From: Chloroflexota bacterium
GTDB taxonomy: Bacteria > Chloroflexota > UBA11872 > UBA12225 > JAJDUF01
Assembly (NCBI GenBank): GCA_022826725.1
Contig: JAJDUF010000022.1
Span: 124,001-188,000, forward strand
Direction: 5' to 3'
DNA: 64,000 nt
Made by a program: the position numbers and the translations under genes
The notes under the pieces: generated by a model
Told to the model about the DNA's origin: nothing
Database searches by the model: none
The model's input: only the letters and a program-made list of their open reading frames with translations
In this document: positions 17,178-27,241 of the stretch, piece by piece
Layout: each line of letters starts with the position of its first letter
Position numbering within the stretch: position 1 is the stretch's first letter

Positions 17178-18134
17178 TCAATACCCGCGCCGCATATCTA
17201 CAATGTAGGCCAGCGGCCGGCCCTCCAAGAACCGCTGCAAGTTGGCCTTGAGCGCCTGCCGGCGCCCCTCATAGAGCCACGGGCTCAGTCCCGACGAATG
17301 CGGCGACAGGATCAGGTTATCCAACTCCCACAGCGGGCTGTCCGTCGGCAGCGGCTCGACCTCCGTGGCGTCTACGCCTGCCCCCGCCAGATGGCCCGAT
17401 TGCAGCGCAGCCGCGAGCGCATTCTCTTCCACAATCCCGCCACGCGAGATCACGACCAGATATGCGCCGCGCTTCATCAGGCTAATCCGCCGCTCGTCAA
17501 TCAACCCGCGGCTCTCGTAAGTCAGTGGTGCCGTAATGACCAGCCAGTCGGACACACTACAGAGCCTGTCCAGTTGGTCCAGTCCCCACACCTCCCGCAC
17601 ACCGGCGGGAACGTCCGTCGGCGTCGGATCCACGGCATACACCTGCATCCCAAAGCCGAGCGCCCGCTGCGTAATGGCCCGTCCCAGACCACCTAGCCCC
17701 AGCAATCCGAGCACGCCACCGTTCAACTCGACAAAGCTGTGCTGGTACTTGCCCGTGTCCCAGCGCTTGGCCTGCTGATCGTCGCGCATCTCGCCCAGCC
17801 GGTGAGCCAGCGAGAGCATCACCCCCAGCACGTGATCCGCCATCACGTTCGTATGCGGCCCCGGCGCGTTGGTGAACACCACGTCGGATTCCACCATCTC
17901 CGGGACCATCGCTACCGGATCCATGCCCATCCCCGGTGAGTGGACCCACTTGAGCCGCCGGGCCGCCAGAAACGCCGCCCGCGACGGCGCTCCCATAAAC
18001 GCATCGGCATCCACTATCTCGCGCTCGGCCTCCCCTGGCGTATAAGCGGCGACGAAAGTCACCTCCGGGTGGAGCGACCGTAGCTCGTCAACGAACGGCT
18101 CACCGAGATGGTCTGTCCCAAATACCACTTTCAT
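17178..18134 (-). CDS. D-isomer-specific 2-hydroxyacid dehydrogenase
   Basis: 318 residues with the full set of family features: the NAD-binding LLGLGGLGRAITQRALGFGM, the acidic YAVDP after strand 2, and the catalytic Arg in SRGGIVEENAL, Glu in DATEVEPLPT and His in LSPHSSG. It reduces a 2-keto acid or oxidises a D-2-hydroxy acid using NAD(H). The motif arrangement resembles GhrA/phosphoglycerate-dehydrogenase-like members that lack the ACT domain. GGGAGGGATGAG precedes ATG 18134. It is a single gene; the substrate is not determinable. Confidence 0.9.
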   Translation of the reverse strand: MKVVFGTDHLGEPFVDELRSLHPEVTFVAAYTPGEAEREIVDADAFMGAPSRAAFLAARRLKWVHSPGMGMDPVAMVPEMVESDVVFTNAPGPHTNVMADHVLGVMLSLAHRLGEMRDDQQAKRWDTGKYQHSFVELNGGVLGLLGLGGLGRAITQRALGFGMQVYAVDPTPTDVPAGVREVWGLDQLDRLCSVSDWLVITAPLTYESRGLIDERRISLMKRGAYLVVISRGGIVEENALAAALQSGHLAGAGVDATEVEPLPTDSPLWELDNLILSPHSSGLSPWLYEGRRQALKANLQRFLEGRPLAYIVDMRRGY

Positions 18135-18369
18135 CTGCGCTCATCCCTCCCGCAACGCCCAGAAACACCCCTCAATGCGGCTATCCCGCCCGGCGTCCGC
18201 TCCAGTATACGCGACCGGCCGCGCCTCATCCCCGGCCACGCAGGGGAACTTGGGGCGGCCGCTCCCAGTGCGGCGGTGCTATCCTCACTACGCCCGGCGC
18301 TCGCTCCCCACGCCAAGCGGCAACGCGTGGCGGTGCCGCCGGCAGCATCGCTGATTGATCCTGATTGCT

Positions 18370-19308
18370 ATGGCAACACAGCCGGCGCCAGCCGGGTCCT
18401 CGGAGCGTGGCGGTCCGCTGCTTGGCCGGTACGTGGTGCTGCTACGCCCGCACCAGTGGGTCAAGAACCTCGCCATCTTTCCCCCGGTCGTGTTCTCGTT
18501 CGGCCTGTTCGATCCGACCATCCTCGCTGCCGCCGGCCTCGGCTTTGTCTCCCTGTGCCTGACTTCCAGCTCCGTCTACGCGCTCAACGACGTCTGCGAT
18601 GCCGAGAGCGACGCCCGCCACCCGCGCAAGCGCCTGCGGCCGGTCGCCGCCGGGGCCATCCCTAAGGGGCTGGCCCTGACCCTCTCGGCCGCCCTCGCCC
18701 TCGTCGGGCTGGCCGTCGCCTACAGCGTGAACTGGTGGCTGGCAATCGTCGTTGCCATCTACTGGTCTACCATCCTCCTCTACTCACTCGTGCTGAAACG
18801 GGTCGCGCTCCTGGACGTGATGACCATTGGCATTGGCTTTGTGCTGCGGGTCATCGCCGGCGCGGTCGTCAGCCTGACGCCACCCTCGAACTGGCTGTTG
18901 CTCGTCGCCCTGTTCCTGGCCCTCTTGCTGGCGCTGGGCAAACGCCGTCAAGAGCTACAAGTGCAGTCGCATATCGCCGGCACCTCGCGCCCCGTGCTCC
19001 GCGACTACGACCTCCAGATGGTCAATCAGGTGCTCGCCGTGCTCGCCGGCTTGGTCATCATGTCCTATAGCCTCTTCACGGTCTCGGAGTACGCGCAGGC
19101 GCGCTTCCAGTCCGACTTCCTGATCTACACGGTTCCCTTTGTCATCTACGCGGTCTTCCGCTACCTGCACCTGATGCACCGGGGCGCGCTGGTCGAAGAC
19201 CCGTCACTGCTCTTCCTGAAAGACCGGCCGCTGCTGACCGCGGCCGTGCTTTGGATCATCGCCAGCGGTCTGGCCATTCACTGGCCGGAGCTGTGGCCGC
19301 CGGCATAG
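18370..19308 (+). CDS. UbiA-family prenyltransferase (decaprenyl-phosphate phosphoribosyltransferase-like)
   Basis: About 312 residues, eight or nine membrane helices. The N-terminal RPHQWVKNLAIFPPV and the metal/pyrophosphate site NDVCDAESDARHPRKRLRP (N-D-x-x-D-x-x-x-D) match the UbiA subgroup that transfers phosphoribose to polyprenyl phosphate (Rv3806c-like). The product is a precursor of cell-wall arabinan or similar glycans in Actinobacteria, and the group also occurs in other phyla. ATG 18370 gives MATQPAP; a TTG 15 bases upstream is possible. The two nucleotide-sugar epimerase genes downstream support a role in surface polysaccharide assembly. Confidence 0.82.
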   Translation: MATQPAPAGSSERGGPLLGRYVVLLRPHQWVKNLAIFPPVVFSFGLFDPTILAAAGLGFVSLCLTSSSVYALNDVCDAESDARHPRKRLRPVAAGAIPKGLALTLSAALALVGLAVAYSVNWWLAIVVAIYWSTILLYSLVLKRVALLDVMTIGIGFVLRVIAGAVVSLTPPSNWLLLVALFLALLLALGKRRQELQVQSHIAGTSRPVLRDYDLQMVNQVLAVLAGLVIMSYSLFTVSEYAQARFQSDFLIYTVPFVIYAVFRYLHLMHRGALVEDPSLLFLKDRPLLTAAVLWIIASGLAIHWPELWPPA

Positions 19309-19494
19309 CGCGCCGCCTCCGGTGAGCACAGCAGCCCAGTCCGCGGGCGGCGGTGCTGCTAACTGCCACATCCGAGCTACCGTCTATAGCGTCAGTACCC
19401 GCTCCCAGCGTGTACCGGAGGCATTCGCCAGACACCTACTCGCACAGCCGGTATCATTCCCTGTGAACTCTGTGGCAGAAAGATTAGCAGCGCC

Positions 19495-20445
19495 ATGAGC
19501 GCAGGACTGAACCCGCAGACGCGCATTATGGTCACGGGCGGGAGCGGCTTCCTCGGCCGCCATATCGTGGCGGAGCTGACGGAGCGCGGCTACCGGCACA
19601 TCACCGTGCCGCGCAGCCGCGACTACGATCTCCGCACCCCGGCCGGTGTCCGGCGCGCCTATGCCGACCTCCGGCCGCAGCTCGTCATTCACCTGGCCGC
19701 GCTGGCCGGCGGTATCGGGGTCAATCGGGCCAATCCCGCCACCTTCTTCTACGACAATCTGATGATGGGTGCTCTCGTGCTGGAGCACGCCCGGCTGGCC
19801 GGGGTCGAAAAGTTCGTGGCTATCGGCACCATCTGCTCGTATCCCAAGTACACCCCCGTCCCCTTCCGGGAGGAAGACTTGTGGCAGGGCTACCCGGAAG
19901 AAACCAACGCGCCCTACGGCCTGGCGAAAAAGATGCTCTTGGTGCAAGGGCAAGCCTACCGCGAACAATACGGTTTCAACACCATCCACCTTATGCCCAC
20001 CAACCTGTACGGCCCACACGACGACTTCGAACCCGCAACCTCCCATGCCACCGCCGCCCTGATCCGCAAATACATCGAAGCGCAGGAAGCGGGCCGGAAG
20101 GAGGTCGTCACCTGGGGCACCGGCCGCCAGACCCGCGAATACCTCTACGTGGCCGACGCCGCCCGCGGCATTGTGACGGCCATGGAGCGTTACAACGGAC
20201 CGGAGCCGGTCAATCTCGGCACCGGACGCGAGATTTCCATTCGGGAGCTGACCGAACTGATCGCCGGCATGGTCGGCTTCCAAGGCCGCATCACGTGGGA
20301 TACCTCCAAGCCCGACGGCCAGCCCCGCCGCTGCCTCGATACCAGCCGCGCCCGCGAGTTGTTCGGCTGGGAGGCCACGACCCCCCTGGAAACCGGGCTA
20401 CGCCGGACGATTGCCTGGTATCAACAAGCGCGGCAATGTGCTTAA
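19495..20445 (+). CDS. GDP-L-fucose synthase-like NAD(P)-dependent epimerase/reductase
   Basis: 316 residues of the extended SDR family. The nucleotide motif is [14 protein letters not shown]. The catalytic region is [10 protein letters not shown] and [16 protein letters not shown] (Tyr-x-x-x-Lys), followed by [14 protein letters not shown], which closely resembles GDP-fucose synthase (Fcl/WcaG), including [17 protein letters not shown]. It would convert GDP-4-keto-6-deoxymannose to GDP-L-fucose. No GDP-mannose dehydratase gene lies in the window. It precedes a second epimerase, suggesting a small sugar-nucleotide locus. Confidence 0.85.
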   Translation: MSAGLNPQTRIMVTGGSGFLGRHIVAELTERGYRHITVPRSRDYDLRTPAGVRRAYADLRPQLVIHLAALAGGIGVNRANPATFFYDNLMMGALVLEHARLAGVEKFVAIGTICSYPKYTPVPFREEDLWQGYPEETNAPYGLAKKMLLVQGQAYREQYGFNTIHLMPTNLYGPHDDFEPATSHATAALIRKYIEAQEAGRKEVVTWGTGRQTREYLYVADAARGIVTAMERYNGPEPVNLGTGREISIRELTELIAGMVGFQGRITWDTSKPDGQPRRCLDTSRARELFGWEATTPLETGLRRTIAWYQQARQCA

Positions 20446-20448
20446 CTC

Positions 20449-20585
20449 CACCCCCCCTCCCCCGTTGCGACGGGGGAGGAAACCTACCCGTCCCCCCGCC
20501 GCAGCGGGGGGGCCATAGGGGGGTATCTCCTACTACCGCATCAAGTTCGCAACCTTCAGCAGGGAAGGGGCCGGGGATTAGGTCC
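20449..20585 (+). repeat. composite of family B, family C and a half family A repeat
   Basis: Family B at 20449-20480 and family C at about 20489-20525, then ATCAAGTTCGCAACCTT directly joined to a family A right half (AGGGAAGGGGCCGGGGATTAGG) at about 20540-20585. The same 17-base junction sequence recurs at about 49328. The array fills the gap between the two epimerase genes. Confidence 0.7.
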
Positions 20586-20614
20586 CAATCGCCGCAGACC
20601 GGAGTGAAAACAGG

Positions 20615-21580
<966 letters not shown>

Positions 21581-21606
21581 GATAGGTCCGAGCCGCGGCG
21601 CACCCC

Positions 21607-21635
21607 TTGACAGCCGCCGTTCGTACCCGTATAGT
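21607..21635 (+). promoter_or_regulatory. consensus sigma70 promoter of tRNA-Gly
   Basis: TTGACA (21607-21612), exactly 17 bases, then TATAGT (21630-21635). Transcription would begin a few bases before the tRNA at 21647. Confidence 0.85.
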
Positions 21636-21646
21636 TTCCTTAATTG

Positions 21647-21721
21647 GCGGAAGTGGCTCAGTGGTAGAGCATCACCTTGCCAAGGTGAGGGTCACGGGTT
21701 CGAATCCCGTCTTCCGCTCCA
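21647..21721 (+). tRNA. tRNA-Gly (anticodon GCC)
   Basis: Acceptor arms GCGGAAG/CTTCCGC, anticodon loop TTGCCAA (GCC), T arm CGGGTTCGAATCCCG. Discriminator T and an encoded CCA end (21718-21721). A consensus promoter precedes it and an intrinsic terminator follows, so it is a one-gene transcription unit. Confidence 0.97.
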
Positions 21722-21730
21722 TGTACCTAG

Positions 21731-21762
21731 AGCGAGAGCTTCAATGCAGTTCTCGCTTTTTT
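21731..21762 (+). terminator. intrinsic terminator of tRNA-Gly
   Basis: AGCGAGA (21731-21737) pairs with TCTCGCT (21751-21757), followed by a six-T run to 21762. Confidence 0.85.
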
Positions 21763-21850
21763 GTTCCCCTCAGCAAGCAATACACCACACTCCGACCATG
21801 ACTCCCACACCACGCTGCCGGCCGCGACCGCCGGCATGACCCATGACCTA

Positions 21851-21859
21851 TGCTAGAAT
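21851..21859 (+). promoter_or_regulatory. candidate extended -10 promoter of tig
   Basis: TGCTAGAAT has the TGn extension and a near-consensus -10. It lies 33 bases before the GTG start of tig. No good -35 is seen. Confidence 0.45.
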
Positions 21860-21892
21860 GGAGCGGGTATTCCCCGATCCGAGGCAGAGCGT

Positions 21893-23251
21893 GTGAAAGT
21901 CACAACCGAGCGACCTGAAGACGGTGTGCGTGCCCTCCTCATTGAGTTACCGGCCGAACGTCTCAGCCGCGAGCTTGATACCGCCTGGCGGCGCTTGAGC
22001 CGCACAGTCAGCATCCCCGGTTTTCGTCCCGGCAAGGCGCCCCGCGCCATCGTCCAGCGTCACGTGGGCGCTCCCACCATCGAGCGTGAGGCCCTTCAAA
22101 CCCTCCTGCCGGCTGCCTATGAGGACGCCGTGACCGAAGCCGGTATCGAGCCGATTGACCAGCCGGACTTCGATATTGTGGAGATGGACCGCGGCAAGCC
22201 GTTCATCTTCCGTGCCACCGTACCCATCCGTCCGGAGGTGGAGTTGGGGCCGTACCGCGATGTCCGCGTCCCCTTCCAGCCGCCGGAGCCTGACCCCGAT
22301 CAGGTCGAGCGCGTGCTCGCCCAGCTCCAGGAGGGCCAAGCGCAGTGGGAGCCGGCGCTGGATAGCACCGCCCAGCTCGGCGACCAGATCGTTGCCGACA
22401 TCCGTGTGGCGTGGCCCGACGGTCGAGAGACCGATGACACCGGTCTCCGCATTATCATCGGCGGCAACAGCTACCCGGAGGGCTTTGACGACCAGGTTGT
22501 CGGCCTGTCCGTGGACGATGAGCGCGACTTCTCCCTTACGGCACCCGAAGAGCAGCCCGACGGCACCACCGCGGAGCGGACGACTCGCTACCGTGTGCGG
22601 GTCAAGGAAGTGTGGTCCAGGCAACTCCCGTCTCTCGACGATGAGTTCGCCCGCTCCGTCTCCGAGCACGATTCGCTGGACACGCTCCGCGCGACCGTCC
22701 AAGAATCGGTGGCCCGCGAAACCGAGCGCCGCGCACTCCTGGAATACGAGAGCAACGTCCTGGCGGCGGCTGTCGAAGGTACGACGTTCGAGATTCCCGC
22801 CCGTTTACTGGAAGCGGAAACACAACGCCTCGCTACCGAGCGGACCAATGTATTCCGCCAGCAAGGCGTAACCGTCGAACGTTATCTGGAGCTCACCAAC
22901 CGCACCATGGAGCAGTGGCAAGAGGAAGTCGCCGAGGCGGCTACCCAGCAACTCCAGGGCCGCTTGGTGCTGGAAGCGGTCGCCGAGCGCGAGCGGATCA
23001 GGCCCACCACCCAGCAGATCGCCACCGCCATTGAGGCGGAGGTCGAGCAAGCGGTGGCTACCGATCAACGCACCGGGCGGCAGGTGCGGAACTTCTTGAG
23101 CACCGCCGACGGCCGCAGCCGGATACGCACCGGCTTGCAGCGCCAGCATGCGCTCGATTGGCTCGTGCGGAACGCGCGCGGTGACATCCCGGAGACGGCG
23201 AACGAGGCCGAAACGACCGACGACGAGCCGGCGGACGAAAGCAGCGCCTAG
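21893..23251 (+). CDS. tig: trigger factor
   Basis: 452 residues, the ribosome-associated chaperone that receives nascent chains at the exit tunnel. The ribosome-docking signature is intact as [17 protein letters not shown] (about residues 42-58). The middle FKBP-like domain runs from [16 protein letters not shown] through [20 protein letters not shown] to the [20 protein letters not shown] linker. The long helical C-terminal chaperone domain follows, with an acidic tail. Length is normal for the family. The GTG start places the N-terminus [21 protein letters not shown] correctly. It is followed by clpP and clpX in the order conserved across bacteria. Confidence 0.96.
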   Translation: MKVTTERPEDGVRALLIELPAERLSRELDTAWRRLSRTVSIPGFRPGKAPRAIVQRHVGAPTIEREALQTLLPAAYEDAVTEAGIEPIDQPDFDIVEMDRGKPFIFRATVPIRPEVELGPYRDVRVPFQPPEPDPDQVERVLAQLQEGQAQWEPALDSTAQLGDQIVADIRVAWPDGRETDDTGLRIIIGGNSYPEGFDDQVVGLSVDDERDFSLTAPEEQPDGTTAERTTRYRVRVKEVWSRQLPSLDDEFARSVSEHDSLDTLRATVQESVARETERRALLEYESNVLAAAVEGTTFEIPARLLEAETQRLATERTNVFRQQGVTVERYLELTNRTMEQWQEEVAEAATQQLQGRLVLEAVAERERIRPTTQQIATAIEAEVEQAVATDQRTGRQVRNFLSTADGRSRIRTGLQRQHALDWLVRNARGDIPETANEAETTDDEPADESSA

Positions 23252-23361
23252 CCCTTCAAGCGGCTGGCGGGACACAGTCCCGCCGCACGCGAGCTACGCA
23301 GCCTGAGACGCAAACGGTCCTCCGCACCGGTAACGGCGGAGGCGAAGAAACGGAGCGATCC

Positions 23362-23997
23362 ATGCAGCCACCGGAATCAATCGTCCCCTATGTCATCGAA
23401 ACCACCCCTCGCGGCGAGCGCGGCATGGACATCTGGTCCCGCTTGCTCCGCGAGCGCATCATCTTCATCGGCACCCCCATTGACGATGTAGTTGCCAACT
23501 CGGTCGTTGCCCAACTGCTCCTTCTCAAGACCGAAGACCCCGACAAAGAGATTCAGCTCTTTATCAACTCCCCCGGCGGGTCCATCTACGCCGGACTGGC
23601 TATCTACGACACCATGCAGTACATCCAGCAGGACTCCGGCCTACGGTTGCGGACCACCTGCTTTGGGGCCGCCGCCAGCTTTGGGGCCGTGCTGCTGATG
23701 GCCGGGAGCAAGGGGTCGCGCTATGCCCTGCCCAACTCGACGGTGATTATCCACCAGCCCAGCAGCCCGGGCCGGGGCGGCCAAGCCTCGGACATCGAGA
23801 TCGAAGCGCGAGAAATCCTGCGGCTGCGGAGCCGGCTGAACGACATCATGGCCTTCCACACGGGGCAATCGGTGGACAAGATCGCCAAAGACGTGGACCG
23901 CGACTTCTTCATGACGGCGCAGCAAGCGCTGGAATACGGGATCATTGACGAGGTGATTGACCTACCGGCACTGGCGCCGGACTCAACCGGCGCCTAG
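23362..23997 (+). CDS. clpP: ATP-dependent Clp protease proteolytic subunit
   Basis: 211 residues. The catalytic triad is intact: Ser106 in [14 protein letters not shown], His131 in [13 protein letters not shown] and Asp177 in AKDVDRDFF. The usual Met after the active Ser is Phe here, a minor variation. The N-terminal sequence ([20 protein letters not shown]) supports ATG 23362. ClpP forms the tetradecameric barrel and needs ClpX to unfold substrates. It lies 110 bp after tig and 91 bp before clpX, consistent with the standard tig-clpP-clpX unit. Confidence 0.97.
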   Translation: MQPPESIVPYVIETTPRGERGMDIWSRLLRERIIFIGTPIDDVVANSVVAQLLLLKTEDPDKEIQLFINSPGGSIYAGLAIYDTMQYIQQDSGLRLRTTCFGAAASFGAVLLMAGSKGSRYALPNSTVIIHQPSSPGRGGQASDIEIEAREILRLRSRLNDIMAFHTGQSVDKIAKDVDRDFFMTAQQALEYGIIDEVIDLPALAPDSTGA

Positions 23998-24088
23998 CTA
24001 TGCGAGATACACCAGCGGCCGCCGGGGACCACGCCAGCCTGACGGGAGACCATTGCCGGAGCTATAGAACGCGACCCTGAGAGGTGCT

Positions 24089-25357
24089 ATGGCGAGCCAA
24101 CGCGGTAGTCGGGGGCAAGTCCGCTGCTCTTTCTGCAGCAGCAATCAAGAGCAGGCCCGTCGTCTCTTCAAGAGTCCTCATGGCGTCTACATCTGCGACA
24201 ACTGCATTGATATATGTCGCCAGATTATGGAGGAGGAAGGCGGGCAAGCCACCAGCCAAACCGACCTCGCCGGCCTCCACATCCCCATTCCCAAGCGCAT
24301 TTTCGAACAGCTTTCTCAGTATGTCATCGGCCAGGAGCACGCCAAGAAGGTGCTCTCGGTCGCGGTCTACAACCATTACAAACGCATCGGGGCCGCGACG
24401 GATTTCGACGACGTTGAGCTGGCCAAGAGCAACATCCTGCTCGTCGGGCCAACCGGCTGCGGCAAATCCCACCTCGCTCGCACGCTCGCCCGCATCCTTG
24501 ATGTGCCTTTCTGCATCGCCGACGCCACCGCCCTCACCGAGGCCGGCTACGTTGGCGAGGATGTCGAGAACATCCTGCTCCGCCTGATCCAGGCTGCCGA
24601 CTATGACGTCGCGCGCGCCGAGCGCGGCATCGTCTTCATTGATGAAGTGGACAAGATTTCCCGCAAAGCCGACAATCCTTCGATTACGCGCGATGTCTCC
24701 GGCGAAGGGGTGCAGCAGGCCCTCCTCAAGATCATGGAAGGCACCGTCGCCAATGTCCCACCACAAGGCGGCCGGAAGCATCCCCACCAGGACTTCATCC
24801 AGATTGACACGACCAACGTGCTCTTCATCTGCGGCGGCGCGTTCGAGGGGCTGGACCGCATCATCGGCAGTCGCATCGGCAGCCGCCGCTCCATCGGCTT
24901 CCAGACGGTCTCCGGTACCGGAGACGAGAACGACCCGCTGCTCTTGCGCGAGTTGACCGCCGCCGACCTGCTGAAGTACGGCTTGATCCCCGAGTTTGTC
25001 GGGCGTTTGCCGGTCGCGGTCAGCGTCGAGCCACTGTCCAGCCACGACCTCGTCCGCATTCTGACCGAACCCAAAGATGCGCTCGTGCGCCAGTTCGAGC
25101 GCATTCTTGCGCTTGATGAGGTGGACTTGGAGTTGACCGCCGAGGCGTTGCACGCGGTCGCCAAGCGGTCACTCAGCTACCAGACCGGCGCCCGCGCCCT
25201 CCGTACTGTGATCGAAGAAGTGCTGCTCGAAGTGATGTACGAGATTCCTTCACGGTCCGACATCGCCAAGTGCATTGTCAACGCCGACTGCGTGCTGAAC
25301 CACGCGCCGCCGCTCCTCATCACCCGCACCGACCTCGAAGGCGAAGCCTCCGCCTGA
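24089..25357 (+). CDS. clpX: ATP-dependent Clp protease ATP-binding subunit ClpX
   Basis: 422 residues. The N-terminal zinc-binding domain has Cys13, Cys16, Cys36 and Cys39 (RCSFCSS...[10 protein letters not shown]). The AAA+ core has Walker [10 protein letters not shown], Walker [10 protein letters not shown] and the substrate-loop GYVGED. The region [24 protein letters not shown] and the [16 protein letters not shown] sensor follow. ClpX is the hexameric unfoldase that feeds ClpP. GAGAGGTG precedes ATG 24089. A family B/C repeat block follows the stop. Confidence 0.97.
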   Translation: MASQRGSRGQVRCSFCSSNQEQARRLFKSPHGVYICDNCIDICRQIMEEEGGQATSQTDLAGLHIPIPKRIFEQLSQYVIGQEHAKKVLSVAVYNHYKRIGAATDFDDVELAKSNILLVGPTGCGKSHLARTLARILDVPFCIADATALTEAGYVGEDVENILLRLIQAADYDVARAERGIVFIDEVDKISRKADNPSITRDVSGEGVQQALLKIMEGTVANVPPQGGRKHPHQDFIQIDTTNVLFICGGAFEGLDRIIGSRIGSRRSIGFQTVSGTGDENDPLLLRELTAADLLKYGLIPEFVGRLPVAVSVEPLSSHDLVRILTEPKDALVRQFERILALDEVDLELTAEALHAVAKRSLSYQTGARALRTVIEEVLLEVMYEIPSRSDIAKCIVNADCVLNHAPPLLITRTDLEGEASA

Positions 25358-25368
25358 CCGACACCCAG

Positions 25369-25449
25369 CCCCCACCCTGGCCCTCCCCCGTTGCGACAGG
25401 GGAGGGGATTACCGTCCCCCCGCCGCAGCGGGGGGACCATAGGGAGGCC
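25369..25449. repeat. family B (inverted) plus family C repeat
   Basis: 25369-25410 reads CCCCCACCCTGGCCCTCCCC, i.e. family B on the minus strand. 25413-25449 is family C on the plus strand. They separate clpX from the convergent BON gene. Confidence 0.7.
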
Positions 25450-25466
25450 AAACCGGTAACCACCCC

Positions 25467-26276
25467 TCACTCGTCCTCGCCCACAGCCGTGACTTGCACG
25501 CTTTTCACCCCGGCCACCATCCGACAGAGCTGCTGCGCCCGCTGCTGCTGCTCGGCATCATCGAACTGCCCCCGGATATGAACGGTACCTGTCTCAGGAT
25601 CGGCGGCCACGTCCCTAATCCTTGCCGTCTCCAGATCGCGTGCCGTCTGCAGCACCGTGCGTACCGCCACTGTCATCTCCAGCGCCAGCGGGAGCGGAGA
25701 CAAGCGCCGCAGCAGCCACGCCGTCGCGCCCTCCCAGGCCACGTCTATCGCCACGCCGGAGAGTATCCATAGCGGAAACGCGGCGAGCAGGATGATGGTT
25801 ATGTTAAGTTGCTGCGCGGCCGCCAGCCGTTGAGCGACCATCCAGACGGCCACCGGTACGAGCAGGATCGGAAATGCAGATTGCAACCCGAACCGCATCT
25901 GCTGCGTCGGTCCCAGCGACAAGACCAAGACGTAGCCGCGGCGCGCAGCGTATCGGCGCAGCCAGCCCAGCAGCACACCGAGCGCCACGATGGGCAGCAG
26001 CCACGGCCCGACGGTGCGGATGTAGCCGACCGCCACGTCCCACAGCGCCGTCAGCGGCGCGGCGACGCTGTCCCGCATCATGTCGCCGCAGGCGCCCACC
26101 AGCGCGTTGAGGGCCAGCAAGACCAGTGGCACACCGAGCAGAATCAAGGCCGCCAACCCACCGGCGAGGGTCGTGCGCGACGTACTCGCCTCGCGGGCGA
26201 TCAGGCTGTCGCGGAAGATACGCTCTCCCGGCGCCGCCCCAAAGGCATTGAGGTTCGGGATGACGGGCATACCCAT
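25467..26276 (-). CDS. multi-pass membrane protein with C-terminal BON domain
   Basis: About 269 residues. There are four or five hydrophobic segments (e.g. LAALILLGVPLVLLALNAL, WLLPIVALGVLLGWL, AFPILLVPVAVWMVAQRL, ITIILLAAFPLWILSG). The C-terminal domain, LETARIRDVAADPETGTVHI to GVKSVQVTAV, has the beta-alpha-beta pattern and conserved glycine of BON domains, which bind membranes or other proteins. GTG 26282 abuts the GGAGG motif; ATG 26276 has the better 6-nt spacing and is chosen. It is adjacent to a histidine-phosphatase gene on the same strand (22-bp gap). Role unknown. Confidence 0.7.
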   Translation of the reverse strand: MGMPVIPNLNAFGAAPGERIFRDSLIAREASTSRTTLAGGLAALILLGVPLVLLALNALVGACGDMMRDSVAAPLTALWDVAVGYIRTVGPWLLPIVALGVLLGWLRRYAARRGYVLVLSLGPTQQMRFGLQSAFPILLVPVAVWMVAQRLAAAQQLNITIILLAAFPLWILSGVAIDVAWEGATAWLLRRLSPLPLALEMTVAVRTVLQTARDLETARIRDVAADPETGTVHIRGQFDDAEQQQRAQQLCRMVAGVKSVQVTAVGEDE

Positions 26277-26298
26277 GGCCACCCTCCATCAGCGGCCG

Positions 26299-26976
26299 TC
26301 AGCGACCGCCATCGAGTAACATCGGCGCCGCAGCCGACCGCTGCAACGCCTGTCGCGGGTTGACTCTCCACGCCAGGCAGGTCCAGTGACCGCCCTCGCA
26401 GCGCAGCACACCGATCTCACCATGCCCCAAGCGGTACGCCGGAGCGCTCAACGCGGTCCCGGCAAGCGGCGCCAGCCGCGCCACGGCAAAGCGCGCGATC
26501 ATGCTGTGCGTCACCACACCCACTGCACCCCGCGGATGCCGCTCGCATATCATCTCCAACGCACCGACGATCCGTGCCTCGGCCCGCCGGCGCGTTTCGC
26601 CGCCTGGAAACGGCACGTCCACCTCGCCACCATACCAGCGCGACAGAATGGCATCGTGGTCCCGCCACATCCTGCGGTCCCCCCGCCCATCGAACCTGCC
26701 AACGTCAATCTCCCGCACGTCCGCGCAGACCGCAGCCGCGCAGCCGAGTGCCGCGCTCAGAATGGCGGCGGTCTCTGCAGAGCGTCGCAAGGGGCTGGTA
26801 TACAGTGCAGCCAGCGGTGTCCCTTCCAGCCAACCGGCTGCCTCGACCGATTGACGCCGCCCCCGCTCCGTCAGCCCGGCATCGTAGGCATAACCATTGG
26901 ACAGGACCGAGCGCACGTTCGCGTGGCTCTCGCCGTGCCGCAGGAGGTAGATGGTCGTGCCGTCGTCTTCACCCAT
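26299..26976 (-). CDS. histidine phosphatase (phosphoglycerate-mutase-like)
   Basis: 225 residues of the branch-1 histidine phosphatase family. The phosphohistidine motif is IYLLRHGESHANV at the N-terminus. The second arginine is in TSPLRRSAETAAIL, the acid is in DVREIDVGRFDGRGD, and the second histidine is in VGVVTHSMIARF. It dephosphorylates small molecules or proteins. Proteins of this kind also include cobalamin and glucosyl-phosphoglycerate phosphatases, so the substrate is open. The gene is probably co-transcribed with the BON gene. Confidence 0.88.
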   Translation of the reverse strand: MGEDDGTTIYLLRHGESHANVRSVLSNGYAYDAGLTERGRRQSVEAAGWLEGTPLAALYTSPLRRSAETAAILSAALGCAAAVCADVREIDVGRFDGRGDRRMWRDHDAILSRWYGGEVDVPFPGGETRRRAEARIVGALEMICERHPRGAVGVVTHSMIARFAVARLAPLAGTALSAPAYRLGHGEIGVLRCEGGHWTCLAWRVNPRQALQRSAAAPMLLDGGR

Positions 26977-27069
26977 AGCGTTGCCACGTCAGGCCCACAC
27001 AGTCTCCTCGCCAAGTCTAACGCACCCCCCAACGCACCGGCCCTCGCTCCACTAGAGTCTTGCACGATT

Positions 27070-27087
27070 GTATCAATTAAACGATAC
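27070..27087. promoter_or_regulatory. inverted repeat upstream of the cysteine desulfurase gene
   Basis: GTATC-aattaaac-GATAC, an AT-rich 5-bp inverted repeat in an otherwise GC-rich gap, about 155 bp before the cysteine desulfurase start. It is a possible operator; no -35/-10 pair is convincing here. Confidence 0.25.
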
Positions 27088-27241
27088 CCTGTCTAGCCTC
27101 GTCCCCGCCATCGCCCGACGGCTGCTGTAGGGGCAACCCACTCCCCAGCCGACTACTGTTAGCCCCCCGACGCTGCTAGACTATTGATAGCGCGTACCTA
27201 CCGACGACCCCGTGCCGGATGCTGCCCCCCGAGGCATGACG

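Noticed and set aside
24062-25153. 363-codon open frame antisense to clpX
   Set aside because: clpX is unmistakable; the opposite frame is a codon-bias artefact of high GC.
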